Origin: Cyanobacteria bacterium FACHB-63 | GTDB taxonomy: Bacteria; Cyanobacteriota; Cyanobacteriia; Leptolyngbyales; Leptolyngbyaceae | DNA: 64,000 nt | Assembly (NCBI GenBank): GCA_014695255.1 | Contig: JACJNX010000034.1 | Coordinates: 81,753 to 145,752, forward strand | Direction of reading: 5' to 3' | Shown: piece by piece, positions 1 through 8,772 of the stretch | Position numbering within the stretch: position 1 is the stretch's first letter | Layout: each line of letters begins with the position of its first letter | Program-made: the position numbers and the translations under genes | Notes under the pieces: model-generated | The model's database searches: none | Told to the model about the DNA's origin: nothing | Seen by the model: only the letters and a program-made list of their open reading frames with translations

Positions 1-1
1 G

Positions 2-73
2 GCTTGGGAAGAGTTACCGGATGTTGAGGTGTTTCGGGCGGCTGAGGCGGCTAAGGCGGATTTGGGATTTTGA
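2..73 (+). CDS. C-terminal end of an unidentified protein (partial)
   Basis: The second frame is open from the window edge to a TGA at 71-73 and gives 23 residues, starting AWEELPDVEVF and ending with an Ala/Lys-rich helix and GF. Composition and codon use look coding, and the stop is followed by non-coding sequence with a palindromic repeat. The fragment is too short to assign a family. It converges with aar. Confidence 0.45.
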   Translation, partial: AWEELPDVEVFRAAEAAKADLGF

Positions 74-108
74 ACCCGTGAATTTGGGTCGATCGATTTA
101 ACCCGACG

Positions 109-140
109 TTGTAGAGACGCGATTAATCGCGTCTCTACAA
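109..140. repeat. Dispersed perfect palindrome, copy 1
   Basis: A 28-bp perfect palindrome at 111-138 (half-site GTAGAGACGCGATT), extended to 32 bp by flanking TT/AA. It lies between two convergent gene ends. The same palindrome occurs at 33502-33529 and 55725-55752. There is no T-run beside it, so a simple intrinsic terminator is not indicated. Confidence 0.9.
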
Positions 141-175
141 TGTTTTGGAATGATTTAATCGATTAAATTATCCGA

Positions 176-1195
176 TTAAATCAACAACGGACGGAACCCA
201 TGTTTCACCGAAGCCTCTCCAATCTGCTCCATTTTCTCAACCGTGATCCGATTACGTCCCCAAGAGAAATTCGTGTGCAACTTCTCAAACTCCAACAGCA
301 TCGATTCCGCAAAACACGCAAACAACTGACGTGCAGGCACATCCATATTCACGATGCTCATAATTCGCCAGTCAATATCTAGCGAATGTTCCACAATCCC
401 ACCATTAAGAACCGTAATCCCTGGATGCTGTACCTTTGTCCCCAAGTTTTTCGGATAGCCGCCATCGATTAGCAAGCAAGGCTGCTTCAACTGTGTTGGA
501 TCGATCTCCACACCCTTCGGCATACTCGCGACCCAAACAATGATGTCCGCTTGTGGTAAGGCTTCCTCTAGGCTCTGAATCTTGCCTCGTCCGAGTTCAG
601 CTTGCAGATCCTGAAGCCGCTCTTGATTTCGTGCAATGAGCAGCAGTTCCGCTACATCAGCGCGGGAATTCAACCAGCGACAAACCGCGCTGCCAATATC
701 TCCAGTTGCGCCACAGATCGCCACCGTTGCTTTTGACAACTCAATGCCTAACTGCTTCGAGGCTTGTTCGACTTGGCGGCAGATGATGTATGCGGTGTGC
801 GTGTTTCCAGTTGTGAATCGCTCAAACTCCAACATGACGTTTCGCACTTGCCGGATCTGCGACAGATTGAAATTCTCAAAAATAATTGAAGAAAATCCGC
901 CCAGTGCCGTGATATTAATGCCGTGTTTTTGCGCGTGTGCCATCGCGTTAATGATCTTTCGAGTTGCAGCTTTGATGCGGCGGGTTGCCAGCATTTCTGG
1001 GAGGAAGCAAGACTCAACGTAACGTCCTTCGATTTCTTGTCCCGTGACACTTTTGACTCGAATAGTATCGACAATCTGCGGCGGGGCACTGCACCAGAAA
1101 TCTAAGCCTTGATCCGCGTATTCGGGATATCCTAGCTCTCGTGCAACAGACTGAGCGTGTTCTAAGCTTGTGAGATGACCAATTAGACCAAACAT
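176..1195 (-). CDS. aar: Long-chain acyl-[acyl-carrier-protein] reductase (AAR)
   Basis: Reduces fatty acyl-ACP with NADPH to a fatty aldehyde, the first step of cyanobacterial alkane synthesis. The 339-residue length is usual for the family. A Rossmann-type loop GATGDIGSA sits at residues 162-170, and a cysteine at residue 294 (in QLFACF) matches the thioester-forming Cys294 described for the Synechococcus elongatus enzyme. The start ATG encodes [10 protein letters not shown], the standard N-terminus. It lies about 150 bp downstream of ado on the same strand, the usual cyanobacterial order, so the aldehyde product goes to the adjacent enzyme. Co-transcription with ado is inferred from orientation and spacing. 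Confidence 0.95.
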   Translation of the reverse strand: MFGLIGHLTSLEHAQSVARELGYPEYADQGLDFWCSAPPQIVDTIRVKSVTGQEIEGRYVESCFLPEMLATRRIKAATRKIINAMAHAQKHGINITALGGFSSIIFENFNLSQIRQVRNVMLEFERFTTGNTHTAYIICRQVEQASKQLGIELSKATVAICGATGDIGSAVCRWLNSRADVAELLLIARNQERLQDLQAELGRGKIQSLEEALPQADIIVWVASMPKGVEIDPTQLKQPCLLIDGGYPKNLGTKVQHPGITVLNGGIVEHSLDIDWRIMSIVNMDVPARQLFACFAESMLLEFEKLHTNFSWGRNRITVEKMEQIGEASVKHGFRPLLI

Positions 1196-1347
1196 CGATC
1201 GTGTATGAAGTAGCCCGACTTCAGGCGGTGAGATGGATAAACGAAACCGTTAAACTGATGTAAGAGAAAATGCCACAAATCGACGATGGACGCAAGCAGA
1301 TCAAGAGTCCACCGTCGGAGATTGAAGCGATCGTCGTTGTTGCGCCG

Positions 1348-2043
1348 TTAGACGGCTGCAAGTCCGTGCGCCGACATCCGCATGACATCGCGGGTCGTAA
1401 AGCCAATGTTAGTCAGCGCTTCACCGTATTGAATCATAAAGTCTTCGACCAATGCTTCGCGCTCCATTCCGAGAACGCTAGCATCTGCCTCGACTTGATT
1501 CAGCATTTTCCAAACTAAGGGAAGATTTGCTTTGTTTGCTTCTTCTAATTCGGCTTTCGAGGCTTCAAAGTTTGCTTTCAGCCATTCTTCGCCGTAGTTC
1601 AAGTGCAGATATTCGTCTTTGACGACACCTTCGGTAATTTTGCGAGCGAAGTCATCTGCAACCGGAATGTAGATGTTGTATGCCGAAATCGCAAAACATT
1701 CGATAATCAGCGATTGAATCAGCAGACAGGTGACGATCTTACCTTCGGCGGCGGCAACTTGAAAGTTGTTGTGCAGCGCGGAGAAAAATTCGCGAGCAAA
1801 CTCCATATCGGCGACGACGCTGAGGTTACGACCACAGGCTTCAAAGCCTTTTTTGTGGCGGTTTTCCATCTTTGCGAGTCCCATTAACTGGTCTTTATCA
1901 TTGGGCAGGAGTTCTGCCAGTTTTTGATAGTTTTCGTGTGCCTCTTGTTCGCCCTCGATGACGATCGCGTTAATTCGGCTATAGGCATCTTTGTATTGTT
2001 CACTGTGGAAGTCAATCTCTAAGGTCGCCTCAAGTTGGGGCAT
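1348..2043 (-). CDS. ado: Aldehyde-deformylating oxygenase (ADO)
   Basis: Ferritin-like di-iron enzyme that converts fatty aldehydes, made by the neighbouring AAR, to alkanes plus formate using oxygen and reductant. The protein is 231 residues, the standard length. All six expected iron ligands are at the positions known for the S. elongatus enzyme: E32, E60, H63, E115, E144 and H147 (context [17 protein letters not shown] and [10 protein letters not shown]). The start at MPQLEATLE is the only sensible one. It is the first gene of the two-gene alkane unit; about 180 bp separate it from the divergent ABC permease gene. Confidence 0.96.
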   Translation of the reverse strand: MPQLEATLEIDFHSEQYKDAYSRINAIVIEGEQEAHENYQKLAELLPNDKDQLMGLAKMENRHKKGFEACGRNLSVVADMEFAREFFSALHNNFQVAAAEGKIVTCLLIQSLIIECFAISAYNIYIPVADDFARKITEGVVKDEYLHLNYGEEWLKANFEASKAELEEANKANLPLVWKMLNQVEADASVLGMEREALVEDFMIQYGEALTNIGFTTRDVMRMSAHGLAAV

Positions 2044-2244
2044 AGATCAGATTTCTCCTGGTCATGACGATAATTTCCGCAGAGTCGCGGAGGTTCGGGT
2101 GGGATTGAACACGGTATCTCCCATTCTTTCCCCCCTCTCACTTTACCGTCTAAGGTTGAGAATGACGCTAAGAATCGATAAAATATCTGCGCTAATGAGC
2201 ATTGAAGCGCTAAAATATCCGATTCTTTGGGGCGTGTGGGGAGT

Positions 2245-3048
2245 ATGAAGAGTGAGTGGAAGCGTGTGCTCAGTTTAGCGCTACTGATTGCCGGGGCAGG
2301 AGTAGTTCTGCTGCCGCTGGGAGTGGTATTGATTACGTCGTTTAAGCCGCCGGGAAGTTCCCTGGATGCTTCGGGTTGGTCGCTGGAGAATTATCGCGAA
2401 GCTTGGCAACGGGGAGGATTTTTGCTGGCGTTTGCGAATTCGATTTTGGTGGCGATCGCCGTAACCCTGTTCCAGATTCTCACGTCGGCGCTTGCGGGTT
2501 ATGCGCTGGCTCGATTGAAATTCCAAGGCAAGCAGGCGATTTTATTAATCGTTCTCACAACGTTGGTGATTCCGTTTCAGATTTTGGTGATTCCGATTTT
2601 TCTGGTGCTGAAATGGGGGCATTTGATTAATACGTATGGGGCGTTAATTTTGCCGACTGCGGCGAATGGATTCGGGATCTTTTTGATGCGGCAGTTTTTT
2701 CAAGGGATTCCGATCGAGCTTGAGGAAGCGGCGATGCTGGATGGAGCCGATCGACTGCAAGTGCTGTGGAAGGTGATGTTGCCGTTGTCGCGTCCGGCGT
2801 TGGTGACGTTGGCGCTATTTACGTTTATTGGGGAATGGAACGATTTATTTAAGCCGCTCGTGTTTACGACGCGCCCGGAGTTGCGGACAGTGCAGTTGGC
2901 ACTCGCAAGTTTTCAGGAGCAGTTTACGAATAGTTGGACGCTGTTGATGGCGGCGATCGTATTGGCGACGATTCCGATCGTGGTGATTTTTGCGATCGGT
3001 CAGCGTCAACTAATTCGGGGCATTGCAACGACGGGAATTAAGAATTAA
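2245..3048 (+). CDS. Carbohydrate ABC transporter permease (MalG/AraQ type)
   Basis: Inner-membrane permease subunit of a sugar-type ABC importer. About six membrane segments are visible, with the cytoplasmic coupling loop EEAAMLDGADRLQVLWKV near residues 165-182, the EAA motif of binding-protein-dependent permeases. Length (267 residues from the ATG at 2245) fits the family. A TTG six codons upstream (2227) is an alternative; the ATG has GGGGAG almost abutting it, so the start is uncertain. No binding protein, second permease or ATPase gene is adjacent, so this is an orphan that must pair with components encoded elsewhere. The substrate cannot be read from sequence. Confidence 0.85.
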   Translation: MKSEWKRVLSLALLIAGAGVVLLPLGVVLITSFKPPGSSLDASGWSLENYREAWQRGGFLLAFANSILVAIAVTLFQILTSALAGYALARLKFQGKQAILLIVLTTLVIPFQILVIPIFLVLKWGHLINTYGALILPTAANGFGIFLMRQFFQGIPIELEEAAMLDGADRLQVLWKVMLPLSRPALVTLALFTFIGEWNDLFKPLVFTTRPELRTVQLALASFQEQFTNSWTLLMAAIVLATIPIVVIFAIGQRQLIRGIATTGIKN

Positions 3049-3057
3049 GGGGTCGCT

Positions 3058-3480
3058 TTAGTCTGGAATGTAAATTAATCCAGAAACAAGCCAGAGCGGA
3101 CGTTCCTTCAAAATGCTACTACGATTTAGTTGAAGAAGGCGAATTGTCGTTCGCGCTTGAGCAGTTAGAGGAATAAGTTCAGCTTCTTTCAATTGAAAAT
3201 GCTCCTGCCAGCGATCGCGTCTTGGATTGTAGAGCGGTGTAATCTCATCTGTTTCAGGATCAATTGAAGCAATATCACTGCCTTTGTATGTATTACAGAG
3301 TTTACAAGCAAGCGCGAGATTATCCTCGGTGGTTGTCCCGCCATGTTTTTCTGCAATCACATGATCTACTTCATGAATGCTCAAGGAAAAGAGTTCTGGG
3401 CGCAAACAGTATTCACAACAACGGTTAGCCCGTTCTATAATTTTTCGCCGCAACTGAGCCGGAACATAGGTTTTACTCAT
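3058..3480 (-). CDS. HNH endonuclease
   Basis: A small (140 residue) HNH nuclease. The zinc-knuckle cysteines are C22/C25 and C59/C62, the catalytic core is H36-x-x-D39-H40 (HEVDH), N54 follows in TEDNLALAC, and N63 closes the motif. The fold would cut DNA with one metal ion. Its start codon overlaps the stop of the upstream small gene by 4 bp (ATGA), so the two are translationally coupled. This pairing of an HNH protein with a small acidic partner recurs in cyanobacteria as far as I recall, but its role is not established. Possible roles are restriction, a toxin partner, or a remnant of a mobile intron. Confidence 0.85.
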   Translation of the reverse strand: MSKTYVPAQLRRKIIERANRCCEYCLRPELFSLSIHEVDHVIAEKHGGTTTEDNLALACKLCNTYKGSDIASIDPETDEITPLYNPRRDRWQEHFQLKEAELIPLTAQARTTIRLLQLNRSSILKERPLWLVSGLIYIPD

Positions 3481-3839
3481 GCGCTCGCGCTAGATTTCAG
3501 CTTTAAATAGGCTTTTGCTTTTGCCATGCTGACTAGATGTTCAAGATATTCATACTGTTGCCAGAGTTGCTGCTCTTGAGGCGTGAGGGCTTCAGCTTTG
3601 TGTTTCTCAGCCAGCTGGTCGATCTGGGTTTGCAGCGTCTCTGAGGGACGAAGGGCAAGAATCTCTTCGGGTGTGGGAAGGTTGGCTAGAAATTCGAGAA
3701 CTTCTGCAAAGCCTGTAAATCCAGGTTGGGGTCTAGCAGAGAGTTCATTGATTCCTAATTCCAAGACTTGGGGCAGACTTTGCTCCAGAGCATTCAGCTT
3801 GGTCAGAAGCGCTTCGGGAAGGTCGATCGTGATTTGCAT
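3477..3839 (-). CDS. Small protein paired with the HNH endonuclease (unknown function)
   Basis: A 120-residue protein from the ATG at 3839, beginning MQITIDLPEALLTKLN. An upstream in-frame extension exists but reads through non-protein-like sequence, so this start is preferred. The N-terminus looks like a beta strand followed by a helix, a ribbon-helix-helix-like pattern seen in antitoxins. The rest is Glu/Gln/Leu-rich and helical (residues 60-105). The stop overlaps the HNH start by 4 bp, and stoichiometric co-expression suggests partnership. I do not recognise a characterised family; the antitoxin idea is inference. Confidence 0.7.
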   Translation of the reverse strand: MQITIDLPEALLTKLNALEQSLPQVLELGINELSARPQPGFTGFAEVLEFLANLPTPEEILALRPSETLQTQIDQLAEKHKAEALTPQEQQLWQQYEYLEHLVSMAKAKAYLKLKSSASA

Positions 3840-4051
3840 GGGGAGGGTGAAGTTGCATCTACGATTATTCTGACATGAGCATTCTGTACGAATAGTATCG
3901 ATCGCAGATTTAGCACAGAGCAGTGTGAGCGATCGTAGTGATTTGCGTAAAAAGCTTAATGATTTATGACTGGCAGAATCATCTAATTTTTGATACACAG
4001 TACTGAGTGTTATCACGATGGTGCCCATCTTCATTGAGGTCAGTGCTGAGT

Positions 4052-6763
4052 ATGAGGAATGAGTTAGGAATTACTCTGGAGCAGCCGATTCCCATTTTGG
4101 AGAGAGAGTGGGAAGTGAATGGGCGGGAGTTGCTCAAGGCAGTTGGAAAAGCGATCGCAGATACAGCATTCGGAAACTGGAATAATGTGGCGCTGGATGC
4201 AGTTGAAGCAGCAGTGGCGTTAGGGTTGGGCAAGACTGAGGGAGAGTTAGCTTGGCAACTGGTGTTGCGATCTCTGGGCAATGCGATGACGCATCTGGTG
4301 TGGGATAACCGGGATTTGATTAAGCCTGAGTTTAGTTTTCAAGGATGGAAACAATTAACCGATGAAATTAGCTTTTCGTTGGGGCAGACCGAGTTGACGA
4401 TCGACGATGAGTTTTTCAGGCAGCCGAAGCGATCAACGATTTTGACAGTGATTCAGCCGTCGTTTCAGCGCTGGTTGACGTTCATCATGGAGAACGAGGC
4501 ACAGGCGCAAAGCATGACTGCTCGATTGCCTGCTTATTTTGTCTATGCGCTGCATGAGGAATGGTTGAACCATCGGGAACAGTATGCAGTGTTGCAGCAG
4601 CAGTTGGATACGCCGTTTAGCTCGGCGGCAGAGCAGCAGCAAGGATGGGGGCGATATAGTGCATGGCTTCAGAAACAGGTGCAGGAGCCGATGTTTCTGG
4701 AGGCATTTGGGTTGGCGCAGGTGTTTGTGCCGCTCTGTGCGTACTATGTCGAGAAGCAAACGGCGGGGGATGCAGAGCTAGAGTTTCGAGAGCGGGGGCT
4801 GCGGGAGAAACACGATCTCAAAATTGTGATTGATTTGGAAACGCAGTTGGAAGCGTGGCTGGAAAAGCACGATCAACAGGATGCGTTGCGGGTGATTAGT
4901 GGTGGACCCGGTTGTGGGAAGTCCTCGTTCACCAAAATGTTTGCAGCCAAGCAAGCGGAGCGTGGAGCGTTTCCGGTGTTATGGATTCCACTGCATCAGT
5001 TTGAGCCAACGAATGATCTGATCGAAGCGACGGGAGACTTTGTGCGGTTGGATGGGTTTCTGAGGCTGAATCCGCTTGATCCAGAGTATCTAGAACCGAA
5101 ATTGCTGGTGGTGTTTGATGGGCTGGATGAGTTGTCGATGCAGGGGAAGGTCGGGGCGCAAGTGGCCCAAGATTTTGTGCGGGAGGTGCAGAAGAAACTC
5201 GATCGCTTGAATCAACATCAATTGCGGGTGCGGGCAATCATTAGTGGTCGAGAGTTAGTGGTGCAGGCAAATCAAACGGAGTTTCGCAAGCCGGGAGAGG
5301 TGCTGCATATTCTGCCGTATTTTGTGAAGCCAGAGGACAGAGAAGAGTTTGTCGATGAGCAGCAGTTGTTGGTCGAAGATCGGCGCGATCGCTGGTGGAG
5401 AAGCTATGGCAGCGTGAGTGGGCGGGGGTTCGATCAGTTACCGTCTGATTTGAGCCACGATAATTTGAGTGAGATTACGGCTCAACCCTTGCTCAATTAT
5501 TTGGTGGCGTTGAGCTATGTCCGAGGGGAGTTAAGGATTACCGAAGACAGTAACCTCAATGAAATCTATGCAGACCTGCTGAAGGAGATCTATGTGCGCC
5601 GTTGGGCAGACAAACGGCAACATGAATCAATTAGGGACATGACTCAAGATCGGTTTGAGCGAATTCTAGAGGAGATTGCGTTGTCGTCTTGGCATGGAGA
5701 TGGACGAACGACAACGGTTAGAGAGATTGAAGCTCATTGCAACAATAGCGGACTCAAGGGATTGCTGAATGTCTTTCAAGAAGGAGCGCAAAGCGGGGTG
5801 ACGCGGTTGCTAATGGCTTTCTATTTTCGGCAAAGCGGGATGCAGGATGGAGAGAAGACGTTTGAGTTTACGCATAAGAGCTTTGGTGAGTATCTAACAG
5901 CACGGCGAGTAGTGCGGGAGTTAGAGCGAATTCATGAGGAGTTAGAAGCCCGTGAACGAAAAATAGATCGTGGATGGGATGAGCGACAGGCACTTGAAGC
6001 TTGGGCTAATTTGTGTGGGTCATCCGAGATGGATCGCTATCTGTTTCGATTTATCTGTGATGAGATGCGATTGCAGCCTCTAGAGACTGTTCGGATTTGG
6101 CAAGAGATGCTGAGCCATCTCATCGGATTCATGCTGAAGCAGGGAATGCCGATGGAGAAGCTTCATCCTCGACCGAGCTATCTAGAAGAAACTCGACAAG
6201 CGCGGAATGCAGAAGAAGCACTGCTAGCGGTACTGAATGCTTGTGCCCTTTGTACTAAGGAACTCTCTCATGTTGATTGGAGTGTTCCAGAAGCCTTTGG
6301 AGCTTGGCTGTCACGTTTGCAGGGTCAACGGACAGGGGGTAAAAATCCACTTGCTCTAGATTGTCTGAGCTTCCTTGACCTTCAGGACTGCATCCTAGAT
6401 TTCAGAGATCTGTATGGAGCGAGGCTGGATGAAGCGAGGCTGGATGGAGCGGGTCTGGTAGGAGCGAGGCTGGATGGAGCGAGTCTGTATAGAGCGAGGC
6501 TGGATGGAGCGAGTCTGGATCGAGCGAGTCTGTATGGAGCGAGGCTGGTAGGAACGAGTCTGGATCAAGCGAGTCTGTATGGAACGAGTCTGTATGGAGC
6601 GAGTCTGGATCGAGCGAGGCTGTATGGAGCGAGGCTGGATCAAGCGAGTCTGGATGAAGATACAAACCTATACAAGGTTACAGGATTAGATCAAGCGATT
6701 AACGTTCCCCCAGAATTTCTAGAACTCTGGCGACAGCAAAACGCAACTCTAGATAAACCCTGA
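4052..6763 (+). CDS. NACHT-domain NTPase with C-terminal pentapeptide repeats (STAND-type)
   Basis: A large signal-transducing NTPase of the STAND class, about 903 residues from the ATG at 4052; a GTG at 4007 would add 15. An N-terminal helical region (1-270) of unknown type precedes a NACHT module with P-loop GGPGCGKSSF (about 285-294) and Walker B LLVVFDGLDEL (about 351-361). A helical middle follows, with FTHKSFGEYLTARRVV, the typical end of NACHT helical domains. The last about 100 residues are 16 pentapeptides of the type A[RS]L[DYV]x, predicted to form a right-handed beta-helix. Bacterial NACHT proteins include characterised anti-phage proteins; here the sensor would be the pentapeptide coil. 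It is divergent from the HNH pair. Function is inferred from architecture. Confidence 0.85.
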   Translation: MRNELGITLEQPIPILEREWEVNGRELLKAVGKAIADTAFGNWNNVALDAVEAAVALGLGKTEGELAWQLVLRSLGNAMTHLVWDNRDLIKPEFSFQGWKQLTDEISFSLGQTELTIDDEFFRQPKRSTILTVIQPSFQRWLTFIMENEAQAQSMTARLPAYFVYALHEEWLNHREQYAVLQQQLDTPFSSAAEQQQGWGRYSAWLQKQVQEPMFLEAFGLAQVFVPLCAYYVEKQTAGDAELEFRERGLREKHDLKIVIDLETQLEAWLEKHDQQDALRVISGGPGCGKSSFTKMFAAKQAERGAFPVLWIPLHQFEPTNDLIEATGDFVRLDGFLRLNPLDPEYLEPKLLVVFDGLDELSMQGKVGAQVAQDFVREVQKKLDRLNQHQLRVRAIISGRELVVQANQTEFRKPGEVLHILPYFVKPEDREEFVDEQQLLVEDRRDRWWRSYGSVSGRGFDQLPSDLSHDNLSEITAQPLLNYLVALSYVRGELRITEDSNLNEIYADLLKEIYVRRWADKRQHESIRDMTQDRFERILEEIALSSWHGDGRTTTVREIEAHCNNSGLKGLLNVFQEGAQSGVTRLLMAFYFRQSGMQDGEKTFEFTHKSFGEYLTARRVVRELERIHEELEARERKIDRGWDERQALEAWANLCGSSEMDRYLFRFICDEMRLQPLETVRIWQEMLSHLIGFMLKQGMPMEKLHPRPSYLEETRQARNAEEALLAVLNACALCTKELSHVDWSVPEAFGAWLSRLQGQRTGGKNPLALDCLSFLDLQDCILDFRDLYGARLDEARLDGAGLVGARLDGASLYRARLDGASLDRASLYGARLVGTSLDQASLYGTSLYGASLDRARLYGARLDQASLDEDTNLYKVTGLDQAINVPPEFLELWRQQNATLDKP
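6421..6660 (+). repeat. Sixteen tandem 15-bp repeats encoding pentapeptides
   Basis: Exactly 16 units of 15 bp without indels, each of the form GAGNCTGKATNRAGC (for example GAGGCTGGATGGAGC). Units differ by few bases, so the protein repeat was built by recent DNA duplication rather than by old divergence. The repetition also leaves long repetitive open frames on the opposite strand, which are not genes. Confidence 0.95.
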
Positions 6764-6890
6764 GCTATTCACGTCGATTCTTATCGGATTCGCGATCGCA
6801 TTCTAAACTCCACCGAGGGGTCATACCCCTTTGCGTATTGCTTGTAATATTTATCACAGTGGAAGAATCTTTTCTCTTTGAGGTTCTTCC

Positions 6891-7364
6891 ATGAACATTA
6901 GTGCAACCCTTTCTCAAGCCGATCGAGACGCGATCGCCCAAGCCATTGATACCATACAGAAACATCTCCCCTTTCTGATCGATTTAGTCGCGGAAGAACG
7001 CTCCTCGCTGCCAAAGCTCAGTCCCAAATCTCGATCGTTCGTCAACACGGCCTTCGATGTCGCCAATCGCAATCCCGACTTCTTACCGCGATCGTTTGAT
7101 GTGGAAGAAATGCGAAAAGACCTGGAATTGTTTCAAGACCTCAACCAAATTTTGATGAGCCTGACTCAACTGCAAGACATGGTTAACGATACTTGTATGG
7201 TCGTTGGCAGTGAAGCGTATACGGCTGCCCTAACAGTCTATGACTATGCCAAGAAAAGCGGAGTCAATGCAAACGGAATGGAGCCGATCGTCGCTGAGAT
7301 GCGAGAACATTTCCGTCGATCGCGCAAACCCAAGCCTTCCCAAGAAAAGAGCGCAGTGAACTAA
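6891..7364 (+). CDS. Hypothetical protein, mostly helical
   Basis: A 157-residue soluble, acidic protein I cannot assign. ATG at 6891 follows GAGG about 12 bases upstream. Predicted helices run through SQADRDAIAQAIDTIQKHL (8-26) and MRKDLELFQDLNQILMSLTQLQDMV (about 76-100). There is no signal peptide or membrane segment, and the C-terminus is basic (RRSRKPKP). It lies 127 bp after the NACHT gene on the same strand and is closed by a clear intrinsic terminator. Whether it belongs to the defence locus is unknown. Confidence 0.75.
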   Translation: MNISATLSQADRDAIAQAIDTIQKHLPFLIDLVAEERSSLPKLSPKSRSFVNTAFDVANRNPDFLPRSFDVEEMRKDLELFQDLNQILMSLTQLQDMVNDTCMVVGSEAYTAALTVYDYAKKSGVNANGMEPIVAEMREHFRRSRKPKPSQEKSAVN

Positions 7365-7394
7365 GCGCCACGATCGGTCTCGTTGTACCTAAAG

Positions 7395-7418
7395 GAGCAT
7401 CACAATGATGCTCTTTTT
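7395..7418 (+). terminator. Intrinsic terminator of the 157-residue gene
   Basis: Perfect 8-bp stem GAGCATCA / TGATGCTC with a 3-base loop followed by TTTTT, 30 bases after the stop codon. Confidence 0.85.
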
Positions 7419-7471
7419 CTATGAAAAGCTCCTCTGATTCTTCTTGAAGCAGCAACGATCGAGAAAGAAGG

Positions 7472-7664
7472 CACGATCGTTGCCACTCAAAGCAGTAACA
7501 ATTGAGGAAGAAGGCATGATCGATTCCTCTCGAAGCGGCAAGAATTGAGGAAGGGGGCACGATCGATTCCTCTCAAAGCACGATCGAACCCACTCAAAGC
7601 AGTAACAATTGAGGAAAAAAGCACGATCGTTGCCTGTTGAAGCTTGATTGTTTCTGGCGATCGC
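7472..7664. repeat. 43-bp direct repeats with CGATCG and CAATTG cores
   Basis: Units begin CACGATCG (or CATGATCG) at 7472, 7515, 7558, 7579 and 7622. Spacings are 43, 43, 21 and 43 bp, so one unit is cut to half length. Each full unit carries CGATCG near its start and most carry an AATTGAGGAA block near its end. There are no unrelated spacers, so it is not a CRISPR. No frame is convincingly coding. Confidence 0.8.
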
Positions 7665-7780
7665 ACCAACCCTTGCATTCGTTGACTCGATCGTGACATT
7701 AATCCTGCAAATGATACTTCACCGACCTGCAAACAGCGGCTTAAAATAGGGTCAACCTCCAAGCCTGTTGCAAAATTGCT

Positions 7781-8539
7781 TTAGTTAGCGCTTTGAGGTT
7801 GTGAGTCTTTGCGCCGCTGTTTGCGGACGCGAAACGCTAGTTTTCCAACACCTGTAAGCAGTAACCCAGGCAGCGGAGAGAAGGCAAAGGGAACGGGTTG
7901 AACCGTGAATTGAGCGATCGGCGTTGCAACGTTGGGATTACCCGTTGTTGCGTTAAAGCTGCCAGTGGCAGTAAGAGATTGACCTCCAAAAGTGCTATCC
8001 GCATCGATGAGAGGAAAGATACCACTTCCATTACCCGTATGACTTAGGGTGATCAGCAGTGAACCTCCAGTATAGGTATAAGGTGTGGTGAAATTAATGA
8101 CTGAACCGAACGCATTCGGGTTTGCACCACTAGGAAATGAATTGGCAACAAAAGTAAGCGACCCATTCCGCACCGTAACTCCATCAGAAGCAATGTTAGC
8201 GGCAAAGGTTGTACTCAAGGAGCCAGGAGCGTTAATACTTTGGCTCAATTGAATGACGTAATTGGAGAAGGTCAGAGCTGGACTCGGAGAGCTTTCGCTG
8301 TTATTAAGACGAAAGGCAATGCCTGTAATCTGGTCTCCGTTAGCCAGTCCACCCAATGCAGAGGTTGGATAAATAAATTGAATTGTCGCAGCGTTGCTAC
8401 TAAGAGGAAGACCAGAAGCGCTATTTCCGTCAGTAGACATAGCACTATTCGGTGCAACCACGGTAAGCGCATGAGCAGCAGACATGGGGGCAGCAAGGCT
8501 CAAAACAGCCCCGAACCCAATTAGGGTTTTCTTCATCAT
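7781..8539 (-). CDS. Exported protein with PFE-CTERM-like sorting signal
   Basis: 252 residues. A signal peptide covers about residues 1-24 (MKKTLIGFGAVLSLAAP, then SAAHA as a cleavage site). The mature part is Ser/Thr/Asn/Gly-rich with beta-strand patterning, the usual look of an extracellular beta-sandwich. The C-terminus has VPFAFSPLPGLLLTGVGKL followed by an Arg/Lys-rich tail, resembling the cyanobacterial PFE-CTERM anchor (PFEFSP-LG, hydrophobic helix, basic end). Such proteins are processed by exosortase-like enzymes and exported to the envelope or matrix. The first or second Met is the start. The ligand or structural role is unknown. Confidence 0.8.
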   Translation of the reverse strand: MMKKTLIGFGAVLSLAAPMSAAHALTVVAPNSAMSTDGNSASGLPLSSNAATIQFIYPTSALGGLANGDQITGIAFRLNNSESSPSPALTFSNYVIQLSQSINAPGSLSTTFAANIASDGVTVRNGSLTFVANSFPSGANPNAFGSVINFTTPYTYTGGSLLITLSHTGNGSGIFPLIDADSTFGGQSLTATGSFNATTGNPNVATPIAQFTVQPVPFAFSPLPGLLLTGVGKLAFRVRKQRRKDSQPQSAN

Positions 8540-8772
8540 AAGTAGATAACGAATGAGGGTTTCATCGAACTATTCCAAAGTATTCCCCCTCAAATTTCAG
8601 AACTCTTACGCGATCGGTAGGGTGCGACCAATTCAGACCAGTAGAATTACGATCGTGAGGTCAAGATTTCATGATGCAGTCACGAGTCATCGCAAACATT
8701 CCATAATATGATTCGCGATCGAACCCAACCACCTGTCCATACTAAACCTGATCAGATTCCTGAATGTGAGCG

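Noticed and set aside
4007..4051. Upstream GTG start for the NACHT gene
   Set aside because: It adds 15 residues that look non-native and lacks a ribosome site; kept only as an alternative.
6395..6665. Two long repetitive open frames on the minus strand opposite the NACHT gene tail
   Set aside because: They are the reverse complement of the 15-bp repeats, consist only of repeated five-residue words, and have no ribosome site. They are shadows of the real gene.
7472..7664. Possible CRISPR array
   Set aside because: Units repeat directly without unique spacers, one unit is truncated, and no cas-like gene is near.
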